Position numbers and translations under genes: made by a program. Positions 21,970 through 35,278 of a stretch of DNA of 64,000 nucleotides are shown piece by piece (positions within the stretch are counted from its first letter, which is position 1; every line of letters starts with the position of its first letter). The stretch is taken from contig JAQPZY010001670.1 in assembly GCA_029931535.1 (NCBI GenBank), positions 1,054,001 to 1,118,000 on the forward strand. The letters run 5' to 3'. The notes beneath the pieces were generated by a model that saw only the letters and a list, made by a program, of their open reading frames with translations, did not search any database and was not told the origin of the DNA. The stretch comes from Margaritifera margaritifera (Eukaryota > Mollusca > Bivalvia > Unionida > Margaritiferidae).

Positions 21970-24051
21970 AACCCATAAACGTAATTTCCATGTATATGTA
22001 CCGTTTCTCTTCATACTTTATATAGTCAATATTTAAAATGTGTATGTACAGTTACTTCGGGTAAATACCAGTGACGGTGAATTGGGACAGTAACGGGCTT
22101 CCCCACCCCGTGTGGAGTATTATATTTCCAATCTTGGATTCTGTTGCTTTATTACAGGATACCCAACTTGATGTTCAAGTAGTTGTGAACTCTTTCCACA
22201 AAACTGTAAAGTATTTTCAGATTATGTCGCTTCTACAAAAGATTCCACATGAGGCTTAATAACATGGAACTTCTTGATTCTTTTGTCTTTGATAATTTTC
22301 TTTCATATAATCCCAACGAGGGTACCAGGTTTGAGGGATATTGTCACTGATGAGTTTTATTCTCTCAACAGTAGAATTACAAGCAACATAATTAAAACAG
22401 TTTAATTTTGTTATGTAAATAGTGCTTTAGTTTACCTATAAATACTAATAGTATGTATAATCGTTTTTAACATCGGCAAAGAGGTACAATCCTTGATGAA
22501 TGTAGATAAGTAGACGTGCAATGCATTGGTATCGAAATAAGCGTTTTACTATAACTAGCCTTAAGTTAGTTCAAGGCCTTGGTATCGAATTAAGTGCTTT
22601 ACATTACAACTTGCCTTGATTTAAAAACAAAAGAACTGTCTACTTATTGGACCGCCCTTTGTTAGTATAAACTGAATGATCCCATGGAATCAATTCACTA
22701 TTCAATATCCCAAAGAACGAATACAACGCAGTCCACTATAAGTTTGTGTAAGACACGTGTGACAATCTGATAAAAACCCAAGACTCTGACATAACTTATT
22801 GATAGGTAGATCTCGATTTTAATAAGATTGACATGTGAAATAAACACTCGGTTAATTACTTCTTATGCTCTAAATATGAAGGGCTCATGTATAAAAACGT
22901 GTCAAATTTCTACATGTATTCAAACAAAAGCTGACTATTCTTGTATGACGGTTCTACAATGCAACGCAATGCATTGACAAATAGTTTGCATAGAATGTTA
23001 CAAATGACCGGTGCTTTGTGATAATATACCCATGTAGTTATTGGTGTGAAGTTGGCACAGAAGACACCAACAGATGAATAAATAAATAAATACATTCCAC
23101 TAATTCTAGACCCGACTGGTCAACAAATCATTAAGCGGGACGAAATGTCCGTGCTCAACCCCAATTTTACTGGGGTGGAGGCCCATGCCCGTGCCTGTAT
23201 CCAGGATGTGTTTTCCTTGGGAAGCCAGTTGCTTGACTCCCTTCTCTCTTCCTCCAAGCTTGTTTTCCACGTAATGATGACATACTATTTACGAGTACCA
23301 ACTCTTCAATTTGATATGCCAGAATTCACGACTAATATTTAGTAACATTGATTGTAATTCTTATCTGATCTAAAATCTACTTTCATGCCTATTATATATT
23401 TTTCCCAACTCATACTGTACCTTGCATATAATCTTTCCAATCTTGAGATTGTTTTATTTAACCGTTGTACATCCACATTTAACTTATATATGGTTTTTAG
23501 AAAGGGTCTCCAGATCATATTCCATGGATAAAAGAATCTTGACAGATGTTCCCTTTGAAAAAAGAGAAAAAAGAAAACACATAATCCTGTATTTGCGAAG
23601 GAAATAGACTTTAAAAAAAAGGTGTGTATCAGTCAATAGGGTGTTTAAGTACAGCATTATACATCGGTCATATGATCACGTTTGAATTGATTAAAATGAA
23701 TCAATCAAATTAAGGTTTACTTGTTTGTAATTTGAGAAAGAGATAGAATACTGCCTTGCAGTCCTTACCCACTCCATTTGAAAACATCAGCTTAAAACGA
23801 TATATTGTGTACAAAAACCGGTAGAAGATATATTAACTTTACAGATATTCAAACTCAATATGTGTTTATGGTAATATAATCTGGTGTTTAACCCGTATAT
23901 TCTAAATAATTGCCATATCCTGGTAGTACATCTACCTTGACACCGGTTAATAAGACTTGCAGTTGTAGGACGCACCCGTGCACATATCGTACCCGCTTTG
24001 GCTTCGAGGAAAGTGGCAGACATGGAGTTTTGATTTTCTTTGAGTGCAGAA
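21970..24051. other. No feature recognised
   Basis: Includes a degenerate ~45-bp duplication at 22529-22624 (ggtatcgaa.taagtg type). A less AT-rich stretch at 23130-23250 is open on the plus strand (SVLNPNFTGVEAHARACIQD). It may be a coding fragment of an element or a pseudogene, but I do not recognise it. Confidence 0.45.
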
Positions 24052-24111
24052 ATGTTCCGTTATATAGGATTTTTCGTGAGCTGTTTGCTAATTGTTGTTT
24101 TAACCTGGCAG
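24052..24111 (+). CDS. Candidate first coding exon encoding a signal peptide (speculative)
   Basis: ATG at 24052 opens MFRYIGFFVSCLLIVVLTWQ, which has the shape of a signal peptide: short basic start, hydrophobic core and small polar end. It is followed at 24112 by gcaagt preceded by cag, a possible GC-type splice donor. The 150 bp upstream are less AT-rich than their surroundings. No downstream exon was found, the frame runs to a stop nine codons later if unspliced, and random AT-rich DNA readily gives hydrophobic peptides. Function unknown. Confidence 0.22.
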
Positions 24112-24117
24112 GCAAGT

Positions 24118-26266
24118 AATTTGTGCTTTTTTTGTTATTGATGATTTGTTTACTGAGAATAATATACACAATAGCGTCTATATACTGGAAGTCAAAAAGT
24201 GTTAAATTTCCCTCAACTACGGTTAGGATCTATTTTTTTTTTCTTTACCAATAACAATGTTGCAATCATTAAAAAGACATTGAAAGTTCTAAAATATTCA
24301 CAAATCTTGAATACACCATAAAATATGAGTTTTAAATATGCGTCATTCAATCTGGTCTCTAGATCCAGATTATAAATACGATTCAATCAGAAAAAAAAGA
24401 AGAAGAAAAAATAACAAAAGAAGTCACAACCGTCATGTGTTACCTTGCGACGGTTTGTCTTTTTAATGGCGATATACATCTTACTATTATTACAAGTCTT
24501 ATTAGACTGGTCTGGCACAGTGAATATTTTTGTACACATATGGCTGAATTGATAACTCTACGCCGGACCGATGCTAAAACACTGTAGTAGCCTGTTTAAC
24601 TGTTAGATATTGAGAGCAGGTAGACTGTATGTTGGGCAAATATAAAATATTGACTGCACATGTTATTATGAGACACATACTGGAGGTCTGTTTAAAAGCT
24701 ACCAAAGCAAGTTTCGATTTATTATTGGTTCTTCTCTGTCTTAGCAGATAAACAACTCTCCTTAGAATTATTTACACCGTCAATATTTTTCTGATAATGT
24801 TCAATATAACAAAATAAAGCGTTGATTCTTCAAAATTTTAGTAATCTGTGCAACTGGTGCAATTGTTGTTGAATTATTATCTCCACAAACAATAGCGTAG
24901 AGGCGCAGAGATTGCGATCTAAACAATAATTTGCCAAACTGGAGTTCAGATTCGACAACGGATGAAAGCGATTTGCAAAGATAAAAACATTTAACATGAT
25001 GATGACAACTCTGTCCTTGAATATCCAAGGAGGAATTTGTAGTTTGTTTTGAAATGCTTTCGCTCATAAAGATTAGTCGATACCCCAACTCGATCACTTA
25101 AATGTATCTCCACTAACGCCTTTTATTTTATTTATATTTCTCTGCAAATATATTTAGGAAAAAGAACCTCTTCTCTGCATTTTAAAACGACTCTCTTACA
25201 ATACAGGGCTATTAGTAGCGGTTCACGGCAGCCATGCAGGCCGCACCCACCGCTGAATTTCACTTCCTTGATCCACGAGGCATTTCATTATATAACGCTG
25301 CTCAATATTCACACCAATCGACGGCGTGAGCTATATCCCAGATTGTCATATTTTTCTCCAGGGTTTATTTATACAAAAACAGGGCGTGTTTCTACGTGTT
25401 TTTCTTCTTCTTTCTTTCTGTTTACTATAACACTTAAGTCTATTGTCATATCGATCTTGTCCACGTATATTACCATTCCTAGATAATGATTATATATAAT
25501 CTATATTTCAACATGTGTCTGCTCATTGTATAAAATTCTCTGTGGAGTTTATGTTTTCTGTTCAGATTCGAGTTGCCAACGTTGGATTTTGTTAATGATT
25601 CCTTTTGAATTATTTAGAACACCCCTGTGCATTTACAAAACAGGCAAATCTGCACGCAATCCCATAGTGGTATTTATCATTAAGTTCTTTTTTTTTTTTG
25701 TTAGTTCGTTTGATTCATCGTGGCCGAATTAAAGTGATTTATTCGAAACTTTCCCCTACCCCCTAAAACGATAATCAATAGATGTTGCTGTAGTTTTATA
25801 ATGGCACGAAAACAAATCATTTCTATTTACTTGGTTGTTTGAACTGATGGCTTGGATGAAGCCGAGATGTTATGAGATGTATTTATTATAAAGTGAAATG
25901 GAGTTGAACAGACGGACAGACAAACAAATAGTAGGTGTTAATAATAAATAGTCTGTGTAATTGTCATGACAGAAAAGGTAAAAACTCGATTTTAAATCCT
26001 AACGTTAATTAGAATTACAACAAACTTGTCAAAACATATTAGTATAAGATAGATTGCACATACGTGTAATACATTAGTGATTGGAACAGTTTTTCAACCA
26101 CATTTCAGTAAGACAAAAATGTAAGCAGTTCTTGAGAGATTTTGTATCACTGTAAAATGAAAAACAACAGCGAAGGAAAGAAATAGAGAGAATAGGAAAT
26201 AAAATATTGTCTAGATACATAAAATATGGAAAATATTGTTGACATCTCTAAAAAACAAATATCAGC

Positions 26267-26268
<2 letters not shown>
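24118..26268. other. No feature recognised
   Basis: AT-rich sequence without recognisable genes or repeats. Plus- and minus-strand open frames up to 98 codons have no motif. Confidence 0.5.
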
Positions 26269-26333
<65 letters not shown>

Positions 26334-26343
26334 CATACATACA
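26269..26343. repeat. (AT)n followed by (ACAT)n microsatellite
   Basis: About 57 bp of AT repeat run into acatacatacatacat. Confidence 0.97.
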
Positions 26344-26725
26344 TACACACTAGTAAAAGCTATCAGAATAATGTCGTTATATGTAGAGTTTCTATTAAAT
26401 ACTTGATACAGTAATAACAAAGAAACTATACCGTTAAAAAAAAAAAAAACAACCTATTTGACACTGATTCGGCCTTAAAATTGCCCTAAAAATTTATTAA
26501 AAAATTTGACTTGTCGTTTAGCTTTTTGCATTTCCACTAGAAGCATCTTACAAATAGTGTCAAAATATGTTCTTTCAAGATTGTTATATTCATTCATCTC
26601 AAATATGAAAACGTTTCATAATATAGCAAACAGTTTTATGCAAATTATATGTTCAGGATCACAGATAGGAAGCTACTTAACAATATCTATCAATTCCATC
26701 TTTTTCTGACAGTTGATCTACATTA

Positions 26726-26901
<176 letters not shown>

Positions 26902-28660
26902 GCTTGCCCATGTGAAAATTCAGGCAACAAACATTAAGGAATTCAAAGTTCTGATTGGGGAGTAAATTAATTACTCTATGACATTATTTACTGTGTGTAC
27001 AACAACCATCAATTGTTTGCTTTATTTCGTTTTATTGTATTTCTTTTCAAGCACAAACTAAATATACCAGAGAAGGCTATGCCAATTTACAGTTCAGTAG
27101 TATAGATATGATTAATTCTGGCTTAGCCACAAAACACCTTATTTTCATTTTTCGAAAACCAACACCCTACTAATCCTCCTCATAAGAACATAAATAAATG
27201 AAGAAAGAACAATGAACTTAGGGCCACTACCAAGACTTTTTCTATTTTCAAAAACCAACAACAACGCGAGAAATAAAATTGTATGTATCCTAGCTCATGC
27301 CACAACATCAAATTAAAAAAAATAATAAATAAACAACCATACAAGAGGTTACTGCTCTTACTACATAAATTATTAAGCCCTACCAATATCCCTGTGTCAA
27401 GAACCGAGCGGTTGAGGCGGATTCCTGCCCGCTGCTCATTTTTTCAGATATTCTTAAGGTTAGAAGTCATAAACTAGATTAAATAAATAGCAAAGCATTT
27501 GCGACCAGTTCTGAGGTTATAACTTATTTTGTAAAAATTCAAAATTAGTATGTCCTACCATTTTTGAGCCAAAGACAACAAAGCAGACGCTGGCCAGAAA
27601 CCACACATTACTATTTAATTTAAAATTCAGTGCACTATTAGGGTATTAATTCATAAGAAAAGAACAATATAGATGTATATCATTATGAATGCCTAACACG
27701 CATTATTTTAGATTTTTAAATTTATAATATTTAAAAAAAGAAAAAAATATTGTAAAGCGCATATTAAAATAAATACGGTATGGCTAAACTGTCTGAGCAA
27801 TTAATTATGTACACTATATACGTAAACGAGGAAGTGAAATTAATATTCGAAAGATCAATACATTTTGTACACAGATGCTATACAGTTAACTATAAATAGG
27901 TATTACTTCTAAGAAAGCCGAATACATACGTTTATAAGTAGACACATTTTAAAATAATAATATCTTCGTTGTTTTAAGTACAGAGTAATTGCATTTTATT
28001 AATTTATGATTGAATAGATTAAGTATTCAGTTAATAACTTACAATAAAAAATTCTTCTTCTATATATAATGTTACAAATATCAAACCAACAAATATGCAT
28101 TTTTGTGTCTATATACTATATATATAATCCAGATATATACATATAGTGAATGAAGAATACTATTAGAATTTATAGACTGAATTTATTAACTTTTGCAACC
28201 GTGAGAATCAGATTATATTAATTTTGGTGAAATTATGATTAGTTCATAAAATAAATAATTTTATTTTGTTTAAATTTACCTAACCAAAGCTTAATTTGTT
28301 AAAAAGACCTTATTGGCTAAGAATGGTAACGTGTTCAAGTTAGAACCTCAACACTATAAAATGGCGTGTTCGAATCACACCATAGGCTTGAAATTCTTCT
28401 AGGTATATTCTCACGATCAATCTATGTGTTAGGATTATGGCATAATGTGAAACAATAGAACAGGGGAATGAAAAGGGGAATAACAAATCAAATTACAATA
28501 TCATTATTTAAATATGTTAAAGGGCAAAGGTTAAAATGTTGAAAGGCCATAAAAATGCAGGAAAATATAATTAATACATGAATTCATTTATATTAATCAA
28601 ATGAGGGAAATGAATATTTAATACCTGACAATTCATCATCTTGAGGTGATAATAACATAT

Positions 28661-28661
<1 letters not shown>
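26902..28661. other. No gene recognised
   Basis: Very AT-rich. Contains the second copy of the 40-bp segment (27036-27078) also found at 20305-20346. Confidence 0.5.
28318..28393 (+). repeat. tRNA-like fragment
   Basis: Box A-like tggctaagaatggtaacgtg and box B-like gtgttcgaatcacacc are spaced as in a tRNA with a short variable arm. No clear acceptor stem is found. Could be a tRNA pseudogene or a SINE head; different from the 6780/8118/19560 family. Confidence 0.3.

Positions 28662-28699
<38 letters not shown>
28662..28699. repeat. Poly(A) tract
   Basis: Thirty-eight consecutive A. It may mark a retroelement 3' end, but nothing recognisable precedes it. Confidence 0.95.
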
Positions 28700-28704
<5 letters not shown>

Positions 28705-29340
28705 GTTACTGCAGCATTTACAATTTTACATTGATTTTAGTCCTCGAAGACAAATAAAATGATTTATGCATATTGACATTTTGATTTTTCAAGCACTGCT
28801 TCTAAAAAAGAAATATGAAGCATTGAATTTTCTTTGAAACTTTTAGAAGTTATTGTTTGAAAATTCAGTTTCTGTTTTTGTCCAGTCATTATGGATAGAT
28901 CTGGCAAAAGATAAAATATCTTGCAGCTGTAATATGAAGACAGCTCAACAAGAATCTGAAAATATATTTGTAATAAATATCTGATTCATATTTCAAAATT
29001 TGTATATTTTGTTCTCACCAATAGTGTTAGTAATTTCAACGTCATACTCATTTAAATTTAAATGCAATTGTTCTGCCTTTTTAAAACACGGAGGAATATT
29101 TTTCTTGATATAAGGGATGGGAAGACTAATATGGACGAATTCATTTATATTATTTTTCGAGACAACTGTCTTGGACGATATTTTTTACACCATCTAAATA
29201 AGAAGGGAAGAAAACTTTTCTTTAAGATATAGTCATCGTTGCCTCACTACAAAAGACATAAGATATACACACTAGTTCATAAAAGATCTTGGACTTGATT
29301 ACAATGGAGAGCATTTAAAATGCAAAAGTAAGTTTAAATA

Positions 29341-30209
29341 ATGACTCAAGAACAGTATTTAAGACATCTATACTGCGATCCTGAAAGTACAGTTTCTTCA
29401 ATCAATCAATTTTTTGAGGAAATTAAACGTGACAGAGAATAAACTATTATGAAGAGAAATATTGATTAACTGAACGATCTACATATACATTGCACAATCA
29501 AACTAGGAAAAATATTTCCATACAGACGGGTCTATGTTGGTCACATGAATGATAAATGGCAGGAGGACAGTGTTGATATGCAAGCATATGAAAAACACAA
29601 CAATGAATACAAATACATGTTGACAGTGATGTCTTCTCAAAATATGATTGGGGTAAAGAAGTGGAAACAAAAAGGGAGATGACATACACGACGCTTTCAG
29701 AGATAGTTTTAATGAACGAACACAGATAAGACAAAAATATATGAAAAGAGAAAACGGGTGGATATATTGCCTCGCCTTTTGAATGTATGGCATAATTTAA
29801 ATCATCGATTAATATATGCTACCAATTATTGCAAATGACCCTAAGAACAGATCCAAAGTATGGGTTAGCTTATTTGTGTATCTGACAACTGATACCTATA
29901 GAACGCCTAAATATAAAATAAGTGAGAAAGTTATGATCTGAAAATATATATCTATTTTTTCAAAAGGCTATCATCCGACTTAAAATCATACAGGCAATTT
30001 TAGGTGATCCTCCTGTATAGAAATTCGAAGACTGAAAGGGAGAGACTGTTGAGAGAATATTTTACACGGATGAGGTATCTATATACTACAAACAAGTTTA
30101 CAAACGAAAACAATAGAGGATAACAAGATATGCGTTAGTAAAATGGAAAAGATATGATAATTCATTTAATAGTTGGGAGCCCAATGAAAATATTATGTCG
30201 CTAAACTAA
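29341..30209 (+). pseudogene. Polinton integrase pseudogene with chromodomain
   Basis: This type of integrase joins element ends to target DNA using a D,D,E triad. Visible in order: an N-terminal stretch from ATG 29341; VGHMNDKW then DSVDMQ around 29536-29582, holding the first catalytic Asp; NEYKYMLTV near 29604; DAFRDSFNER near 29690; then RVDILPRLLNVWHNL near 29755, a region that normally follows the catalytic Glu. KYKISEKV near 29910 and a chromodomain core ALVKWKRYDNSFNSWEP (about 30133-30183) end it, with a stop at 30207-30209. The segment that should hold the second Asp and the Glu is missing between about 29735 and 29750, and in-frame stops and frameshifts occur elsewhere. Not functional. 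Confidence 0.8.
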
Positions 30210-31119
30210 ATGGATGATATAAAACTGGTTCCTCCAAAAATTAGAAGAAAAAAAAAAACTCTCAGAATAAAATCAAACAAATTGTTCTGAATGACAAATA
30301 TTGTGAAATCTTGTATGATGAAATAATACCACTTAAGAAGTTTCAAAAATTTTTTTTGACAATAATACCATTTTCATTATCGCCACTAATAGCATTCGAT
30401 ATTTTTGCTCAGGGATTTGCAATCAGATTATAATAAAGTTGGGAAATATTGTTGAGGAAAATATGTTTAATATTTTACCAGTTTATTTTTTAACGAGTCC
30501 GAACAGGCAAAAATAAATAAAATCATTGATGATCTAAAAACTTTAAATGGTGTATATGGTACAAAGAGTTTAGAGAAAAGTAACACAATTGGATTCATAT
30601 GTAAAAGAATTAAGTAGTATAAATGGGTGATAAGATTACATGTTTACAATTGTGTTTAAAAAAATATTGACTAAATGGAACGACGAAACACAATCATAAA
30701 AAGGTGTAAAAACTGTGCAAATATGATTAAATCTGAATGAAATCATAATAGAAAGATGACAAAATCGTAGAATGCAACTAGAAAATAATTACTTGCGAAT
30801 GTGGAAAAACTGTAAAATGAGGTTTCATTATTCAATTATAAAAAAGTAAATTCATACTGAATTCTTAATTGAAAATAATAGTACTATAATAAATTGTGAA
30901 ATATTTACTATTACTTAAGATAAAGTTGTAACTGTCACAAGAAGACTCCATGCCTCATTTAATAAACGTTTAAAATTAGCTAGGTATTTTTATGAAGCTG
31001 AGCTATAGTTATGGAACATAAGTGGAAAAATCAAAGAGTTGGGTCAATTAATAGTCTAGCCATATTGATCGATTAAATTAGGAGTGAGGGAACCTGACAT
31101 GTTGCATTATATGGACTGG
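30210..31119. other. Probable eroded 5' part of the Polinton polymerase gene
   Basis: Between the integrase stop and the first recognisable polymerase block. Exonuclease motifs expected here could not be read. Confidence 0.35.
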
Positions 31120-32047
31120 TATCATAGAACACTGCCAGTACACATTACGAATAAAAAATAGAACGGAAAATAAAGTTCGAAATAGGTTTGGTATGCTGAA
31201 TACAAAATTTAGTTAGAAAATAAAAAAATATACAGATTGATTCTTTTTCAGTATAAATTATTTAATGCTACATATAAATAAATATTGGTCAACAAGAGGA
31301 GATTTATACAAAGCATTACCATATAAATAAAAACTAAAAGAAAATAATAAAGAATTTAAGGAGGAATCAGCCTGATATTAAATAGATATGCTAAAGCAAA
31401 TCATGAGTATTATAAAGATACTAGCGTTGGACGTAGCGATGAATATTATATGTCAAGGTCAAGGTCATTTATTATTTACTTATATAGCAAACAATGTAAA
31501 TAATTGGGCCATGTGCAGATATATACATGTCCAACATTTGAAATAGCCAACCAAGCAACAAATTAAAACAATCGAAGAAGATTTAATATATTGGAAAGAT
31601 TGTACACGTTTTGGTGGTATTTTACAAGTAGATTTGAACGTAATGACGCATTTACATAACTATTTTCAAGACTATCATTCAGCACCAGAAAATTAATTCC
31701 TAAACAATAAATTTACCCAATCTAATTTATGATGGATTTATAGTGCTAGATTTAAAAAAGATGGTTTTGTATTGCTTCAACTATAACAAGCTCAAAGACA
31801 AATATTGTGATAAAACGAATATTTTAATGGCAGATACAGAATCGTTATGTGTTTATGTAGAAACAGACAACTTTTACAATAACATGAAAGAAAACATTCA
31901 TTTTTAATACACAAGCCTCTACAAACAGATCATATTTTTGCTGTTCTTCGAATGAATAAGACGGTATCAGGACTTTTTAAAGATTAACTGAATGGTGTTC
32001 CAGTAGAAGCGTTTTATGGTCTTAGAAGTAAACTATCGCATCTGGCA
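31120..32047 (+). pseudogene. Polinton family-B DNA polymerase pseudogene
   Basis: Blocks of the polymerase palm domain appear in order: GGISLILNRYAKANHEYYK from 31360; ANNVNNWAM at 31487-31513 (equivalent to the DANNLYGWAM catalytic block, with the Asp position reading Ile); FGGILQVDL at 31610-31636; a DGFIVLDLKKMVLY block near 31730; then ADTESLC at 31830-31850, where the usual DTDS motif reads DTES. NKTVSGLFKD and AFYGLRSKL follow at 31951-32043. Both main catalytic Asp positions are altered, and frameshifts and stops separate several blocks, so the gene is dead. The upstream exonuclease half is not recognisable. It ends about 100 bp from the end of the convergent capsid-type gene. Confidence 0.8.
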
Positions 32048-32139
32048 TGCTTTCTAAACGTTATACATGAAACTCAGTCATCATCTAATATTTTTAAATT
32101 GATCCTTGTTTGGTGCTCAATTTATTTAAATAATGTTTT

Positions 32140-33260
32140 TAAACATTATAGATTTTAGTTGGTTGCTTTGAATGTTTACCTGAGCGTCAAATGCAAAAAA
32201 AAAATATATACATTTTGTGAGCATCTACGTGGGTTTTTTCTGTTTATCTGCATATGTTTTCCTTGCTGAACATTAGCTGATTTATGTCCTGTTCCATACA
32301 ATTAATTATTAAATCAAGTCATAAACAATGTTGATCCATAAATTTTTTTAAAACTCTAATGCTGCTAATTTCCGTGTGTTTTTGTTCCTCGTAATAAAAT
32401 ACGTCGTTTCATCTGTAAATTGTTGATTCATTTATACACCTTTCAATAAAACATAGTTGGTAATCCTTCTACATTAATCATTATAGTGTGCATTGCTGAA
32501 TTGAGATACTTTTCATGATTATTTTCTTTGTCTTTTTTTTACAAAGTCGTATTCGCTGCAACATCAATAATTCTCTCCATTGTGACGTAGTCGTAAAAAA
32601 TCAATTCCATTTCCTCATTTTTAAAACAACAGAATTAGCCATTGTACCAGAAGTTATTGTATCGTACTGTAGGCAAATATTCTCCAATTCATCATCATAG
32701 TTTACACATTCTATCACTTCAGATTTATATGTCTAGCGTAATTCTTAATCTAAAATCTTGAGGAAGAACAAAAGGATACAACGGACAATGATCTGTTAGT
32801 ATTCGAAATCAAGTGATATTCTAAATTTCTTTCCATATGCAATAAGCTGAACAGTTTATGTGCCAGTGTTTGTTCGTTATCCGTTCATTACTTATTCCTT
32901 GATCTATTTTGTTTGTTCTCACATATACTGGTAACCACAAAACTTTAAACGCCACAAGACTGTGATAATCATTTAGTTTAGAAATAGCAACACTACAATA
33001 ATAATGGTTAGGTCTTTAAGAAGCATTCAGCCCAAAGTGTTCATAACTGCATTGTTAGCATCTCCTTTCACCCTTATATCGAACGAAAAATAAGACTGCC
33101 AGGTACAATGAAGACATTAGGTCCCAGACTAGGCATTATCATCCGTAAATGTTGTTCAGATTTGATACCATTTGGAGCATGTGTAATACAGTGATGCGTT
33201 GGATTAAGATGTTTAACATCCTGTGGTGTATGTTTCCTGTTTGTGGGGAATTATATATTT
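32140..33260 (-). pseudogene. Probable Polinton capsid-type protein, pseudogene
   Basis: On the minus strand, pieces read in order: PSLGPNVFIVPGSL (about 33125-33084), a KGDANNAV...LG stretch, then LWLPVYVRTNKIDQGI near 32930, ENICLQYDT near 32675, TIMINVEGLP near 32490, and a C-terminal FAFDAQVNIQSNQL near 32160. The order and the final DAQxNI block match a protein I associate with Polinton-like elements and take to be a capsid (jelly-roll) protein. That assignment rests on memory of the family and on context, not a search. Stops and frameshifts are frequent. The convergent arrangement with the polymerase supports membership in the same element. Confidence 0.45.
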
Positions 33261-33399
33261 TCCACATGTTGCCATAATTTAGTAAGAGAATCGTGAGAGA
33301 GAGGCCAGCAAGTTCTTGAGTTCTATATATACTTAAACCCCACAGAAACACTAGCACATTACAACAGGAATACATACATACTCATAACTTATCTGCTTA

Positions 33400-33662
33400 T
33401 CAGAAGGCTGGTAAAAAATCATTAGGTTTAGGTTGTCTAGGTTTCTCCAAAGCAGGTTCATAATGAATAGAAGAATAGATAGCAACAGCATCATCTAAAT
33501 TATGTAACTTCTGAGTGCTGAAACCTTGTTCTCTCGATCTTTCATTCAGGTAATCGAATAATTTGGTCTGTTTTCGTTAAATTCATGTTTTCCTCTGTAG
33601 TTCTTCAAGAGTTTTAACATGTGTTATACTCTCTTCGTTTGAACTATTTAGATTAAATAAAT
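33400..33662 (-). pseudogene. Small Polinton-associated ORF, C-terminal part
   Basis: Ends at a stop (33400-33402, minus strand). Readable pieces: TLEELQ, then LFDYLNERSREQGFSTQ and LDDAVAIYSSIHYEP, with a break between the first two. The pattern of a charged helix followed by a DDAV-type segment resembles a small protein I recall next to polymerase genes in such elements. Function unknown. Its expected N-terminus is not upstream on this strand; see the fragment at 33803. Confidence 0.35.
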
Positions 33663-33802
33663 GCAACATAATTCATTTGGAAGAAAACACTATTGTATCT
33701 TTGCTTATTAGGAAAGTCGTCACTAGAAGCAGAGCTACAATATGCGATTTAAAAACACGTAGCAGTATACAATTTATTACAATTAAATAACGTAAGCACA
33801 AA

Positions 33803-33875
33803 ATGGCAACATCAGTAATTATAATTGGTAGAGCTATTGTTAATGCTTTAGCATTAACGGGAAGTAAGTTTATGT
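33803..33875 (+). pseudogene. Possible inverted N-terminal fragment of the small Polinton ORF
   Basis: ATG 33803 in a favourable context opens MATSVIIIGRAIVNALALTG and soon loses meaning. It resembles the hydrophobic N-terminus I would expect for the small ORF on the opposite strand (33400-33662). A local inversion of about 200 bp would explain it. Confidence 0.25.
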
Positions 33876-33965
33876 CACTGATTTGTTACTCATATTTGCT
33901 TTTTTCGGTTTAAAAAAAAATCAAAATATAAGTATCTTTAGGTCCACCAGCACTCATTTACTTAC

Positions 33966-34199
33966 TCATTTGCTTTGTCTGGTATTAATTCTTAACTGAA
34001 ACAACGCATAAATCGGAGTAATAGACGTTATGACTTCTCCAATATCCAGTTTTGACGGTGAAACTTTTGACAGCTTGGACATGTTCTTAAAAAGCATGTT
34101 ATACGCAGCTATAAGCATTACATTGAATGTTGTTTGGTCAATAGTGTTAGTTACAGTATTTTTCTGTCTTCTCATTGATTTGCTAAAATTATACATCAA
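33966..34199 (-). CDS. Unrecognised 77-codon ORF beside the Polinton relic
   Basis: Open from ATG at 34199 to a stop at 33966 in a region where open frames are rare. It contains LSKVSPSKLDIGEV and no strong membrane segment. Its place fits a small Polinton gene but I cannot name it; chance is possible. Confidence 0.3.
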   Translation of the reverse strand: MMYNFSKSMRRQKNTVTNTIDQTTFNVMLIAAYNMLFKNMSKLSKVSPSKLDIGEVITSITPIYALFQLRINTRQSK

Positions 34200-34200
34200 T

Positions 34201-35278
<1,078 letters not shown>

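Larger units (their letters stand above)
29341..34200. mobile_element. Decayed Polinton/Maverick-type element
   Basis: Polintons are large virus-like DNA transposons carrying a retroviral-type integrase, a protein-primed family-B DNA polymerase and capsid genes. Integrase with chromodomain (29341-30209) and polymerase (about 31120-32047) are recognisable on the plus strand. A capsid-type gene (32140-33260) and one or two small ORFs follow on the minus strand, convergent with the polymerase. All reading frames are broken and the region is extremely AT-rich. ATPase, protease and terminal inverted repeats were not found, so true edges are unknown; it may extend into 28.7-29.3 kb or 34.2-36.4 kb. 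It is an old, dead copy. Confidence 0.75.
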
